The notes: generated from the letters alone by a model not told the origin. A stretch of DNA of 64,000 nt from Halopiger aswanensis (GCF_003610195.1 NZ_RAPO01000006.1:1-64000); one strand, 5' to 3'; counted from the first letter of the stretch, positions 42,488-51,980 are shown. Numbers and translations are program-made.

Positions 42488-43528
42488 TCATTCCCACTCG
42501 ATTTCCTCGCCGCGGCTCGACTCCCGCAGGATGAACGGGCCGATCGCGAGGGTCCGCTTCGCCACCGTCGCGATACGGAGGACGAACGCGATCAACAGGA
42601 GAAACGGCGTCACGGCGATCGTCGACGCGACGACGACGATCCAGACGAGCGTATCGATCCCGAGGACGGTCCCCGTCACGGCGTTCGCATCGAAAAACAG
42701 CAGCATCGACATCGTCACGACCAGTGCAGGGACGGCGACGTACATCATCGCCCGCGAGAGGTTGATCAACTCCCACTGGAAGTACAGCGTCTTGAAGTGC
42801 TCGCGGGCGAGGCCGAAGAACTTCAGCGACTCGAGCAGCCCGTCGTAGGCCTCGCGGGCGTCGTCGGTAAACGAGTCGGCGTGGGCGTTCTTGATCCGGC
42901 GCGCCCGGAAGATCTTCCAGGAGTAGTTGTAGTCGAGCGCGGCCTTGAGAACGCCGTAGGTGCCGAACTGGGCGTCCTCGAGTTCGGCCTCGATCGCCTC
43001 GGCGTGCGTCGACAGGTTGTCGACGAACTCGTCGACGCGCTCGATCAGTTCGTCGTCCTGACTCGCCGAGACGGCCGCCCGAAAGTCGGTCCCGCGCTCC
43101 GCGGAGGTTGCGACGATCGCCCGGAGGAACGAGGACGGTTCCGGCGGGCTAACCGGCGCATCGATGGCTTGCTCGATGTCCGCGCGAAAGTCGAGCGCCC
43201 CCTCGAGGCGCTCGCGCTGGTCCTCGACGGCGCCGAGTTCCTGCGAGAGCACGAGCGAGTTGATCGTGACGACGAGCGTGACGCCGGTGATCAGCGCGGT
43301 GGTCAGCGCCTGAAACAACGTGTGAACGGGAGTTTTCGTGCCGAGGAGCGCCCGCAGGGAGACGGGACTGAGTTCGCTCGCGAGCAACAGCCCGACGAAG
43401 ATAAACGCCATCAGGCCGGCCGTCACGAGCCAGCGGTTGGCGTTCAACAGCAGGCGGTGTTTCCACGCCGGATCCGCGCTGCGCTCGGCCATCGTGTCGC
43501 TCGGCTCACCGCCGTCGCTCGCGCTCAT
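42488..43528 (-). CDS. Four-paralogue membrane family, member A
   Basis: A 346-residue protein of an unrecognised family. Helices lie at about 33-52, 72-96, 238-260 and 275-300, with a 140-residue helical soluble domain between the second and third. Family blocks: NSLVLSQELGAVEDQRERL (after TM2), DFRADIEQAI..PPEPSSFL, ALDYNYSWKIFRARR, REHFKTLYFQWELINLSR (before TM3), and VAKRTLAIGPFILRESS at the C-terminus. The arrangement is unlike any transporter I know. It is adjacent and parallel to member B, with 82 nt between them. Confidence 0.8.
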   Translation of the reverse strand: MSASDGGEPSDTMAERSADPAWKHRLLLNANRWLVTAGLMAFIFVGLLLASELSPVSLRALLGTKTPVHTLFQALTTALITGVTLVVTINSLVLSQELGAVEDQRERLEGALDFRADIEQAIDAPVSPPEPSSFLRAIVATSAERGTDFRAAVSASQDDELIERVDEFVDNLSTHAEAIEAELEDAQFGTYGVLKAALDYNYSWKIFRARRIKNAHADSFTDDAREAYDGLLESLKFFGLAREHFKTLYFQWELINLSRAMMYVAVPALVVTMSMLLFFDANAVTGTVLGIDTLVWIVVVASTIAVTPFLLLIAFVLRIATVAKRTLAIGPFILRESSRGEEIEWE

Positions 43529-43610
43529 CGCTCGAGGACGACGATACCAGTCCGCGAGGGAAATAGCTACGGCAGGCGTCGCCGACGCCTGACCTTGCCT
43601 TCGAGGCGAG

Positions 43611-44639
43611 TCATCCGAGATCCTCGTCGCGCTCCGACTCCCGCAGGATAAAGGGTCCCATCGCGAGGGTCCGCTTCGCGACCGTCGCGATCCGGAGGAT
43701 GTAGACGATGAAGACGACGAACGGCGCGATGCCCACGACGAAGCCCGCGCTGGTGATCCAGACGAGGTTGTCGACCCCCAGCGTCGTCCCGGGAAGCGCT
43801 TGCCCGTCGATGTACATCATCAGCAGCGCCATCGCGCTCAGTGCGGGGACCGACACGTACAGCAGCGCCCGCGAGAGGTTGATCAACTCCCACTGGAAGT
43901 ACAACGTCTTGAAGTGCTCGCGGGCCGGCCCGAAGAATTTCAGCAGCTCGATCATCTCGTCGAGTTCCGCGTCCGCGTCGTCGGAGAACTCGTCCCCGTG
44001 GTCGGCCCGAAGCTTGCGCGCGTCGTAGATCTTCCGCGAGTAGTTGAAGTTCAGGGCGTTCCAGATCACGTCGAAGGTGCCGAACTGCGCGTTCTCGAGG
44101 TCGTCCTTGACGACCTGTGCGTTCTCGACGGCGTCGTCGACGTAATCCGCGACCTTCGCCTGAAGCTCGTCGCTGTGATCGCCCGCGATCGTCTCCTCGA
44201 GGTCGTTCGCCTCCTCCTCGACCCCGTCCACGAGTTCGTAGAGGAAGGCGGCTGGTTCGGGCGGCGTGACGTCCTCCTCCTCGAGCGAGTCCTCGAGATC
44301 CTGCCGGAAGTCCATGGCATCCTGCATGCGGTCGCGCTGCTCGCCGACGGCGCCGAGTTCCTGCGAGAGGACGAGTTGGTTGATTGTGACGACGATCGAC
44401 GTGCCCGTGATGATCGCGCCGATGAACCCCGAGAAGATCCAGAACGTGCCGTTGTGCTGTTCGACGATCGTCCGCAGGGGCGTCAGCCCGAACTGACTGG
44501 CCCCGACCAGCGCGACGAAGACGATCGCCAGCACGGCCGCCGTGAAGAGCCACCGATTCAGTCGAAGCAACACCCACAGTCGCGGGCCGCCGACGCCGGC
44601 TCGCTGGCTCAACACGCCGCTCGAGTCCGAATCGCTCAT
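43611..44639 (-). CDS. Four-paralogue membrane family, member B
   Basis: A 342-residue protein, closest in pattern to member A. It has the same four-helix plan, with INQLVLSQELGAVGEQRDRM, an Asp/Glu-rich PPEPAAFLYELVDG segment, NALNFNYSRKIYDARK, REHFKTLYFQWELINLSR and TVAKRTLAMGPFILRES. The ATG at 44639 gives MSDSDSSG, matching the short acidic starts of the others. It is divergent from member C over 198 nt, so shared control is possible. Function unknown. Confidence 0.8.
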   Translation of the reverse strand: MSDSDSSGVLSQRAGVGGPRLWVLLRLNRWLFTAAVLAIVFVALVGASQFGLTPLRTIVEQHNGTFWIFSGFIGAIITGTSIVVTINQLVLSQELGAVGEQRDRMQDAMDFRQDLEDSLEEEDVTPPEPAAFLYELVDGVEEEANDLEETIAGDHSDELQAKVADYVDDAVENAQVVKDDLENAQFGTFDVIWNALNFNYSRKIYDARKLRADHGDEFSDDADAELDEMIELLKFFGPAREHFKTLYFQWELINLSRALLYVSVPALSAMALLMMYIDGQALPGTTLGVDNLVWITSAGFVVGIAPFVVFIVYILRIATVAKRTLAMGPFILRESERDEDLG

Positions 44640-44837
44640 TGCGTATACACGAACGGACCACGGCGCCGAACAAAAGCCCTGTCCGGGAGTGAGCAACCCG
44701 AGAACCGCGCCTCCCGGCCAGTCGCCGGGTTACAACTGCTCGCAAAGCAACCGCAGGGGGAGAGACGGCGATTGACGCCCGTGCAAACCACGGAAACACT
44801 TGTCCGGACGACCGTGATACAACGGCACTACGAACCA

Positions 44838-45890
44838 ATGAGCGAGTCACGCGAGCGCGCGAGCGACGAGACGTCGGACACGATGGTCGATCGCGTCCAC
44901 GGCGGGCGGCCAGTGCTGTGGTTTCTCGTCAAGGGCAATCGGGTCCTCGTAGCTGCCGCGATGCTCGCCGTCGCCTACGCCGTGCTCGTCGGACTCGGTC
45001 AGTTCGGTCCCGGCTCGATCACGAAGCTGTTCGAGCCCGATCCGGTCTTCGCCCTGTTCACCCCGATCATCATCGGGATTATCATGGGCGTTAGCCTCGT
45101 GTTGACGTTCAACCAGCTCGTCCTCTCGGAGGAGCTGGGGCCGGTCGGCGATCAGCGCCGGCGGATGGACGACGCGATGGCCTTCCGCGAGGACGTCGAG
45201 GACGCCGTCGGCCGCAACACCAGTCCGCCCGAACCCTCCGTCTTCCTCCGCGGGCTCGTGGAATCCACCGGCGAACGCGCGCGCTCGCTCCTCGAGGCGC
45301 TCGAGGACGACCCGCACCTCGACGATGCCACGTGCGAAGACATCCGCGAGTACGCCGACGGAATCGTCGCCGACGCCGAGCGGGTCGCCGGCGACCTCGA
45401 GGGCCAGCAGTTCGGCCAGTTCGAGGTCGTCGAGTCCGCCCTCGAGTACAACTACTCCTGGAAGATCTACACCGGCCGTCGCGTCCGCAATCGACACGCG
45501 GACGCGCTGCCGAACGCCGTCGCCACGGAGTTCGACGAACTGCTGAACGTGCTCGAGTTCTTCGGGCCGGCCCGCGAGCACTTCAAGACGCTGTACTTTC
45601 GGTGGGAAATCATCAACATCTCGCGGGCGCTGGCGTACATCGCCCTTCCAGCGCTGGCGGTCGCGGCCTACATGATCCTGATCTTCGAGACGGGCGACGT
45701 GGCCGGGACGACGGCGGGGATCGACCACGGGCTGCTGGTCGTCGGCCTGGGGTTCGCCGTCGGCGTGACGCCGTTCGCGATCTTCCTGTCGTACATCCTC
45801 CGAATCGTCACGATCGCGAAGTGGACCCTCGCGATCGGGCCGTTCGTCCTCCGCGAGACCGATCGCGGTTCGGACGTGGAGTGGGAGTAA
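44838..45890 (+). CDS. Four-paralogue membrane family, member C
   Basis: A 350-residue protein. The N-terminal arm contains VDRVHGGRPVLWFLVKGNR. The blocks are FNQLVLSEELGPVGDQRRRM, FREDVEDAVGRNTSPPEPSVF, ALEYNYSWKIYTGRR, REHFKTLYFRWEIINISR and IAKWTLAIGPFVLRETD. The start at 44838 is taken because nothing conserved precedes it, although the frame is open far upstream. It is on the opposite strand to A, B and D. Function unknown. Confidence 0.8.
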   Translation: MSESRERASDETSDTMVDRVHGGRPVLWFLVKGNRVLVAAAMLAVAYAVLVGLGQFGPGSITKLFEPDPVFALFTPIIIGIIMGVSLVLTFNQLVLSEELGPVGDQRRRMDDAMAFREDVEDAVGRNTSPPEPSVFLRGLVESTGERARSLLEALEDDPHLDDATCEDIREYADGIVADAERVAGDLEGQQFGQFEVVESALEYNYSWKIYTGRRVRNRHADALPNAVATEFDELLNVLEFFGPAREHFKTLYFRWEIINISRALAYIALPALAVAAYMILIFETGDVAGTTAGIDHGLLVVGLGFAVGVTPFAIFLSYILRIVTIAKWTLAIGPFVLRETDRGSDVEWE

Positions 45891-45927
45891 GCGCTCGATC
45901 CGGGTGTCATCCTCGCCGTGGCCCGGC

Positions 45928-47004
45928 TCAATCGTCTCGCTGCGACGACTGCTCGTCGCCGTACTCCACGCTGAAGGGACCCTCGTCGGGGTCCTTTTGT
46001 GGAATCATCGGCCCGACCGAGGCGGTGCGGCGCGTGACCGTCGCGGTCCGCAGAATGTAGGAGACGAGCAACGCGAGCGGCGAGAGGACGACGACGATCA
46101 GCGCGCTCACCACGTAGGGAAGTAGGGCCGTGCTGATGCTCGGCCCGGTGACATCGGCGTACAGGAGCCCGACGAGGATCGCCGACAGGATCGAGGGCAC
46201 CCCGCAGTAGATCGTCAGTTGCGAGAACCGAGTTAGTTCCCGCTGGAGGTAGGTCGTCTTGAACTGCTCGCGGGCGACGCTGAACAGCTTCAGGGAGCCG
46301 ATCAGCTCGTCGAGTTGGTCTTTCGCCGTCGGCGACAGCGAGTCGTCGTACTCGTTTCGCAGGTGCGTCGCGACGTACAGCTGCCAGGCCTCGTCGTAGT
46401 TGATCGCCGCCGACACGGCCGAGAACGTGCCGAACGACGACTGCTCGAGCGTTTCGTCGACCCGGTCGGCCCGCTCCTGGACGCTGTTGGTGTATCGGAT
46501 GACCGTCTCGCGGACGTCGCGGTCGTCGTGGTCCGCGACGGTGTCGGCCAGTTGCGCGGCCTCGTGTCTGATCGAGTCGACGATCAACTCGAGTACGCGC
46601 GCGGGTTCGGCCGGAGCGGCCGGGATGGCGGCCTCCGCCGCGACGTCCTCGCGGAAGTCCACGACGCTCTCGAACCGGTCGCGCGCTTTCCCCGCCGAAC
46701 TGAACTCCTGAGAGAGGATGAGCTGGTTAACTGAGACGACCAGGGTCACGAGCGAGAACGTCCCGGCGATCATGCCGCTGGCAACCCGCGTGACGGAGTT
46801 CGGGTTGAGGAAGTTGACGATGCCGAGTTCGTGTAACCCGACGATCAGCGCGAAGATGGCGACCGAGACCAGTGCCGTGACGGCCAGCCGGTTCCCCTGA
46901 ATCAGGAACCACTCGTAGAACTGCGTCAGCGGTCCTGCCTGTCTCCCGACGTCAGCCCCGTAGGACTCGAGCGTCTCGTCTGTCTCGGTCTCGGACGACC
47001 CCAT
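45928..47004 (-). CDS. Four-paralogue membrane family, member D (divergent)
   Basis: A 358-residue protein, the most diverged member. It keeps NQLILSQEFSSAGKARDRF, FREDVAAEAAIPAAPAEPARVL, AINYDEAWQLYVATH, REQFKTTYLQRELTRFSQ and the C-terminal ATVTRRTASVGPMIPQK. The ATG at 47004 is preferred because TTATTG lies about 22-28 nt upstream on this strand; a GTG at 47019 is also open. It converges with member C, with 37 nt between stops. It keeps the fold but loses the LAIGPF motif, which suggests a specialised partner. Confidence 0.78.
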   Translation of the reverse strand: MGSSETETDETLESYGADVGRQAGPLTQFYEWFLIQGNRLAVTALVSVAIFALIVGLHELGIVNFLNPNSVTRVASGMIAGTFSLVTLVVSVNQLILSQEFSSAGKARDRFESVVDFREDVAAEAAIPAAPAEPARVLELIVDSIRHEAAQLADTVADHDDRDVRETVIRYTNSVQERADRVDETLEQSSFGTFSAVSAAINYDEAWQLYVATHLRNEYDDSLSPTAKDQLDELIGSLKLFSVAREQFKTTYLQRELTRFSQLTIYCGVPSILSAILVGLLYADVTGPSISTALLPYVVSALIVVVLSPLALLVSYILRTATVTRRTASVGPMIPQKDPDEGPFSVEYGDEQSSQRDD

Positions 47005-47218
47005 ACTGATACGGTCCACGGTGTTGACAATAAGGGCCTGCGTTGCATACGGCCACGCGGGGTCGATTCCGGTGCGAACTGAGCGGCCGGTCGCTGGAGT
47101 CGGTCGGCGGACCGCCGTCGAGGTGCAATGTTCAGGGCTTACACTGAAATGCGTCGGCGGTGTCGCGCTAGTACATGCTCGGTGAGGGAACCGACCTGTC
47201 CACGAGGGATCGAGGGCG

Positions 47219-47737
47219 ATGACGCGCTCGGAGTCGACGAGCCGGTCACGCCGCCGCCTCCTCGCGTCGCTCGGTGCGGGCGCCGTCGCGGTAGCCGGAG
47301 CCGGCTGTACCGGCAGCGGCGGTCTCGACGGCGAGCCGTCCTACGAGGAAGGCAACGTGGGCGACGTCAACGCCAGCAGCGACGCCAACCGCTCCGCCGA
47401 GGAGATGGTGACGGCCGAGGCGCTGGCCCAACAGGAACCGAACAACTCGGTGACGCCGCTCGAGTCGCTCTCGCTGGTCGACCACGAGTTCGTCGTCGAG
47501 GACGGCTACCTCGGCTCGACGATCCAGGGGACGGTCCAGAACACGGGCGGCGACCGAGTCCAACTCGTCGAAGTCCGGACCCGGATCTACAACGGCTCCG
47601 GTAATCTGATCGGTCGCTACTTCGCGAGTACGGGCGATCTCGACGCCAATGCGGCGTGGGAGTTCCAGGTGGTCGTGCTCGAGGCGCCGGCCGACGTCGC
47701 GGCGTACGATATTACGGTGCTGGGAACGCCGTCCTGA
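47219..47737 (+). CDS. Tat-exported lipoprotein with FxLYD-like domain
   Basis: A 172-residue protein. The twin-arginine signal RSRRRLLASLGAGAVAVA is followed by lipobox AGAGC (Cys about 30), so it should be lipid-anchored outside. The C-terminal half (about 80-172) reads VVEDGYLGSTIQGTVQNTGG and YNGSGNLIGRYFASTGDLDANAAWEF, the FxLYD pattern. The middle is Asn/Ala/Glu-rich. Ligand unknown. Confidence 0.85.
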   Translation: MTRSESTSRSRRRLLASLGAGAVAVAGAGCTGSGGLDGEPSYEEGNVGDVNASSDANRSAEEMVTAEALAQQEPNNSVTPLESLSLVDHEFVVEDGYLGSTIQGTVQNTGGDRVQLVEVRTRIYNGSGNLIGRYFASTGDLDANAAWEFQVVVLEAPADVAAYDITVLGTPS

Positions 47738-47876
47738 CCGTTGTTTGAACGCCGTTCCCGCGGCTGTCCGATCCGTGATCGGCTATTCGGTCGCTAAAAT
47801 CACAGGTGAAACCTAGTCGCGTCGCTCGCCACTCGTCGTCTCGGCAACCGAAACGGGATGGTCCAAAACCGGCTAC

Positions 47877-48755
47877 TCAGGCGTTCTCTTCGTCCTGCAG
47901 CTCCGCGAGTTCGGCTTCGACGTCCGCTTGATCGTCCTCCTCGAGTTCGGTCAGCTCCGCGTCGTCGACCTCGGTTTCGGATTCGGCCTCTGTCTCGGTT
48001 TCGGCGTCCGCGTCGGCCGTCTCGGCGTCGGCAGCCTGGGCCTCCGTTTCCGCCTCGCCCTCGCCGACCTCCGATTTGAGCGTCTCGAGTTCGGCCTCGA
48101 CGCCGCTGTCGGTCGATAGCTGCTCGAGTTCGCGGTCGATGTCGTCCTTGTCCGAGAGGACGTCCTCGAACGCGCCGGACTCGTGGAGTTCGTCCATCGC
48201 GGCGGCGCGGGCCTCCATGTCCTCGGTCTGTTCCTCGGCGCGCTCGATGGCGCGGCCGACGTCCTCGAACTCGTCGCCGGTCGCCGTGATCGCCTCCGAG
48301 ACCTGTGAACTCGCCTTGGCGGCCTCGTGGCGGGCCTTCATCGTCTCCTTCTTGGTGCGGAACTCCTCGATGCGGCTCTGGAGTTCGTTTTTCTGCTCGA
48401 TTAGTTGGTCCTGCTGGCTCTGCAGATCGGAGATCTGGCGCTCCAGATCCTCGATCTGGTTCATCTTCGTCTTCTTCTTCTCGAGCGCACGCCGCGCCAG
48501 GTCCTCCCGGCCCTGCTGGACCGCGGTGCGGGCCTGTTCGTTGTGCTTCTCGACGTTCTCCTCGAGCCGGCGCTTTTGCATCTCGAGGCGTTTTTTCTGC
48601 GTCGTGAGGTCGGCGATACCGCGTTTGACCTCCTGAAGCTGGTCTCGCATCTGCTCGTAGGAATAATCGAGCGTCTCGGTCGGGTCCTCAGCCCGGTTGA
48701 GCAGCGAGTTGATCTTCGACCGGATGACGTAGGAGGTCCGAGAGAGGATGCCCAT
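47877..48755 (-). CDS. pspA: PspA/IM30 (ESCRT-III-like) family protein
   Basis: A 292-residue protein. The first 225 residues are the PspA coiled-coil core, opening MGILSRTSYVIRSKINSLLNRAEDP and then DYSYEQMRDQLQEVKRGIADL. The rest is a haloarchaeal Glu/Ala/Asp-rich tail (about 230-292). PspA/Vipp1 proteins polymerise on membranes and protect them under stress. It is monocistronic. Confidence 0.94.
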   Translation of the reverse strand: MGILSRTSYVIRSKINSLLNRAEDPTETLDYSYEQMRDQLQEVKRGIADLTTQKKRLEMQKRRLEENVEKHNEQARTAVQQGREDLARRALEKKKTKMNQIEDLERQISDLQSQQDQLIEQKNELQSRIEEFRTKKETMKARHEAAKASSQVSEAITATGDEFEDVGRAIERAEEQTEDMEARAAAMDELHESGAFEDVLSDKDDIDRELEQLSTDSGVEAELETLKSEVGEGEAETEAQAADAETADADAETETEAESETEVDDAELTELEEDDQADVEAELAELQDEENA

Positions 48756-49093
48756 AGTCGTACGTATCGCTCGTCATCCTTAAAAACATCACATCAATAA
48801 CAGACAACGAACGGATCCGGCGAGTTGGACCGAGAGCGCGGGGATAGCGTCGATTCCACCTCGGACGTCCCCAATCGCCACCGCGGCGACGTACGGCGGA
48901 CCGCACGGCATGTCCCGGGATCTGTCACCGACCGACGGCGCGTCGGGCTCCCGGACGGACGATCGCGACGGCGGCGTACTGAACTTCGCGGTCGCCGCCG
49001 GACTCGAGAAGGCGACCGCGGTGCACGCGCCTCACAGCATCGGCGTTTCTCAGCACTGAATACTAATACCGGTCGCTGAGACAGTTCCCACGA
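48756..49093. other. Divergent intergenic region between pspA and an alpha/beta hydrolase
   Basis: About 340 nt. The AT-rich part near 48778-48805 (cttaaaaacatcacatcaataacag) includes the likely pspA promoter. The hydrolase promoter is likely gaatactaatacc near 49056-49070. A 49-codon frame (48910-49059, +) starting MSRDLSPTDG lies between but resembles nothing known. Confidence 0.5.
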
Positions 49094-49951
49094 ATGACGA
49101 TCGCCGATACGCTCGACGGCTGGTCCGAAGGCGATCTCGAGGTGGACGACGCGTCGCTTCACTACTACCGCAGCGGCGGTGGCGGGCGTCCGTTCGTGGT
49201 CGCACACGGCATCACCGCGGACGGCCGCTCGCGGATCCCGCTGGTCGAGCCGCTCGCCGACGCCGGCTACGACGTCGTGACCTACGACGCTCGCGGCCAC
49301 GGGCGCTCGGGCGCCCCCGCGGACGGCTACGAGTACGCCGATCAGGCGGCCGACCTCGTCACCCTCGTCGACGCGCTCGAGCTCGAGGAGCCGGTTTTGT
49401 ACGGCCACTCGATGGGTGGTACGACGGTCGCAGTCGCGGCGGCGACCCGGCCCGACCTGCCGCACGCGGTCGTGCTCGAGGATCCCGAACTGCTGCTCGG
49501 ACTGGACGCGGGCGACTCCGCGGCCGACGACGTCGACGCGGACGGCGAGAACGGATTCCTCGAGACGATTACCGAACGGATCCGCGGACAGCCGGCCGCG
49601 TCTCGGGAGGAGTTGCTCGAGACCGACGCCGGGCTTCGGACGCTCGCCGACGCCGGTCGCGACCGCCTCGCGACGCTGCTGGCCGACGCGTACCTGCGCG
49701 TCGATCCGAACGCCGAGGGGGTCCTCGCGGCCGATCGCGTCGACGTCGCCGAGGTCTTTCCCGCTATCGAGGCGCCGACGCTGATCCTCAAAGCCGACGC
49801 CGGCCCGGCGGCCCGCGAGCGCCACCGCGAGGCCGCGTCGCACCTTGCCGACGGTCGACTCGTCCACGTCGACGGCGCCGGCCACTGCGTCCTCCGAGAC
49901 CGACACGAGCGGGCCGTCGACGAGATTCAATCGTTCCTCGAGGAGCGCTGA
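49094..49951 (+). CDS. Alpha/beta fold hydrolase (serine type)
   Basis: A 285-residue hydrolase with VVAHGITADGRSRIPL (oxyanion), DARGHGRSG, the nucleophile elbow YGHSMGGTT and a late His in GAGHCVLRDRH. The triad is Ser-Asp-His, typical of esterases or lactonases. An insertion with many charged residues (about 150-200) forms the lid. Substrate unknown. Spacing to the next hydrolase is 40 nt in the same direction, so an operon is likely. Confidence 0.88.
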   Translation: MTIADTLDGWSEGDLEVDDASLHYYRSGGGGRPFVVAHGITADGRSRIPLVEPLADAGYDVVTYDARGHGRSGAPADGYEYADQAADLVTLVDALELEEPVLYGHSMGGTTVAVAAATRPDLPHAVVLEDPELLLGLDAGDSAADDVDADGENGFLETITERIRGQPAASREELLETDAGLRTLADAGRDRLATLLADAYLRVDPNAEGVLAADRVDVAEVFPAIEAPTLILKADAGPAARERHREAASHLADGRLVHVDGAGHCVLRDRHERAVDEIQSFLEER

Positions 49952-49991
49952 CGGCCCCGAATTGATTATCCCGCGGCCGGAACGCTCGAGC

Positions 49992-50633
49992 ATGACCGAC
50001 GTTCTCGTTCCCGGCGGGCGCGACGTCCGCGGGACGCTCGAGGAACCCGCGGACGGCGAGCCGGATGCGATCGTGGTCGCCTGCCCGCCCCACCCACAGC
50101 AAGGAGGGTCGCGAAGCGACCGCCGCCTCGTCGCCGTCGGCGACGTCCTCACGGACGCGGGGATCGCCTGCCTCCGATTCGACTACGGCGAGTGGGACGA
50201 GGGCTACGGCGAACTCGCCGACGCCCGAAACGCCGTCCGCTGGGCCGCCGACCGCTACGAGCGCGTCGGCCTGTTCGGCTACAGCTTCGGCGCGACACTC
50301 GCGCTGCTGGCCGCCGCCGAGTCCGAGACCGTCGACGCCGTCGCCGCGCTCGCCCCGACGGCGCGACTGGCCGACGACCTCGACGCCGTCGCGGCCCTCG
50401 AGTCGATCTCGTGTCCGGTGCAGGTGTGCTACGGCGAGCGGGATCGGACGGTCGAGTGGGAGCCGATCGTCGAGTCCATCCGGGAGACAGCCGCTGAAGC
50501 AGAACGAGACGGTGACAAAACCCTCGTCGCCCTTTCGGGCGACCACTTCTTCGTCGGCCAGCAGACGTCGATCGCCGACGATGTCGTCGCGTTTTTCGAA
50601 TCGAGACTCCGCGAGTCGGGCGACCGGCGGTAA
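49992..50633 (+). CDS. Small alpha/beta hydrolase (dienelactone hydrolase-like)
   Basis: A 213-residue protein with ACPPHPQQGGSRSDRRLVAV near the oxyanion, RFDYGEWDEG, the nucleophile elbow FGYSFGATLAL, CYGERDRTV before the acid and GDHFFVG with His. It resembles KANL3/Tex30- and DLH-type archaeal hydrolases. It begins 40 nt after the preceding hydrolase. Confidence 0.86.
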   Translation: MTDVLVPGGRDVRGTLEEPADGEPDAIVVACPPHPQQGGSRSDRRLVAVGDVLTDAGIACLRFDYGEWDEGYGELADARNAVRWAADRYERVGLFGYSFGATLALLAAAESETVDAVAALAPTARLADDLDAVAALESISCPVQVCYGERDRTVEWEPIVESIRETAAEAERDGDKTLVALSGDHFFVGQQTSIADDVVAFFESRLRESGDRR

Positions 50634-50682
50634 CGACGCGTGTGAGCGACTCGAGCCCGATCGCACCCCTCGAATCAGTTGC

Positions 50683-51072
50683 TTACTGCTCTCGAAGCCA
50701 CCCTCTGGCGTCGTCGCGGTCGTCGAAGATGCGCGAGGTCGTGTTCGAGCCGACTTCCTGGACGAGATCCTCGACCGAGAGGTTCGCGACGACGCTCTCG
50801 GGCTGGACGATCGCCATATTCGACAGCGAACTCTCGAACGCTCGCGGGTGCCACTCCTCTTGGGTCCACTGCTGGTCGTCCTCCGACAGGGTTCCGAGAT
50901 CCCGCAGGTCCGCGAGCCAGTTGGCAGCGCCCTTCTCGATCGCCAGATCCAGCCCGGCGTTCAGCCCCTCTCGATACGTTTCGCCCGTCGCGAAGTCGTG
51001 CCAGTTCATGACGACAGCCTCGAGGGACGAGTCCCATTCGACCGTCAAGACGTCGGATTCGTAGTGTGCCAT
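50683..51072 (-). CDS. STAS/SpoIIAA-like domain protein
   Basis: A 129-residue protein. The order of predicted strands and helices (VEWDSSLEAVVMNWHDFATGETYREGLNAGLDLAIEK, ANWLADLRDLGTLSEDDQQW, LSNMAIVQPESVVANLSVEDL) looks like SpoIIAA-like/STAS proteins. No phosphorylatable serine motif stands out. Function unknown. Opposite strand to the neighbours. Confidence 0.7.
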   Translation of the reverse strand: MAHYESDVLTVEWDSSLEAVVMNWHDFATGETYREGLNAGLDLAIEKGAANWLADLRDLGTLSEDDQQWTQEEWHPRAFESSLSNMAIVQPESVVANLSVEDLVQEVGSNTTSRIFDDRDDARGWLREQ

Positions 51073-51221
51073 GGGGCAGATTTGGTTATGCCGGTACCGT
51101 AAGGATTTTTGCCAGTTGTTGGGTCGCTGACTGCATTCGTGGCAACGGAAAATGTCGTTCGCTGCGTCTATTCACCCATCGCCCAATACGCATATCCGAC
51201 GCGCGGTGGAATCGGCTTGCA

Positions 51222-51980
51222 ATGGACCTACTCGAGGAGCAAGTCGCAGTCATCACCGGTGCGGGTTCGGGAATCGGACGGCAGACGGCGAAGACCTTCG
51301 CCGAAAACGGCGCCGCCGTCGTCGTCGCCGACGTGGACGTCGAGGGCGGAGAGGCGACCGTCGAATCGATCGCCGACGCCGGCGGCGAAGCGACGTTCGT
51401 CGAGGCGGACGTCTCCGATCCGGAAGACGCCGAAGCGATGATCCAGACCGCCGTCGAGGAGTACGGCGGGTTGGACGTCCTCTACAACAACGCAGCGATC
51501 GAGGGGCCGGTCGCCCGCCTCGACGAGTACGATAACGACGACTTCGAGCAGATTATCGAGGTGAACCTGAAGGGCGTCTGGTACGGGATGAAGTACGGAA
51601 TCGAGGCGATGCTCGAGGACAGCGGCGGCTCGATTATCAGCGCTTCCTCGATCGCCGGCGAGGTCGCGGTGCCCCAGTACAGCGGCTACGGAGCCGCGAA
51701 GGCGGCCGTGAGCCAGCTCACGAAGTACGCGGCGATCGAGTACGCCGAGGACGGCATTCGCGCGAACGCGATCGCGCCGGGGATCGTCCGCACCGAGATG
51801 ATCGAGCGCAGCATCGAGGACCACCCCGAGATGGAAGAGCAGTTCCTGAACACCGAGCCGATGCCGGGATTGGCCGATCCCGAAGAGATCGCGAACGCGG
51901 TGCTCTTCCTCGGCTCCGACCTCTCCTCGCGCGTGACCGGCGTCACGCTGCCCGTCGAGGGCGGCTACCTCGCGCAGTAG
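51222..51980 (+). CDS. Short-chain dehydrogenase/reductase (classical SDR)
   Basis: A 252-residue classical SDR. The NAD(P)-binding TGAGSGIG is at residues 12-19, with acidic DVDV (37-40) suggesting NAD preference, NNAA at 89-92, Ser142/143 and the YxxxK pair Tyr156-Lys160. The C-terminal ending VTLPVEGGYLAQ is standard. The ATG at 51222 follows AATACGCATAT (51185-51195) at leaderless spacing. Substrate not inferable; the closest bacterial labels are glucose 1-dehydrogenase or 3-oxoacyl-ACP reductase type. Confidence 0.92.
   Translation: MDLLEEQVAVITGAGSGIGRQTAKTFAENGAAVVVADVDVEGGEATVESIADAGGEATFVEADVSDPEDAEAMIQTAVEEYGGLDVLYNNAAIEGPVARLDEYDNDDFEQIIEVNLKGVWYGMKYGIEAMLEDSGGSIISASSIAGEVAVPQYSGYGAAKAAVSQLTKYAAIEYAEDGIRANAIAPGIVRTEMIERSIEDHPEMEEQFLNTEPMPGLADPEEIANAVLFLGSDLSSRVTGVTLPVEGGYLAQ

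Noticed and set aside
42797-43651. Long plus-strand frame opposite member A of the membrane family.
   Set aside because: It is a mirror of the minus-strand gene, with Val/Asp/Arg/Leu-rich composition and no conserved blocks.
48910-49059. A 49-codon ORF between pspA and the hydrolase gene.
   Set aside because: Codon use is plausible, but there is no TATA box at the right distance and no recognisable pattern; it overlaps the likely hydrolase promoter.
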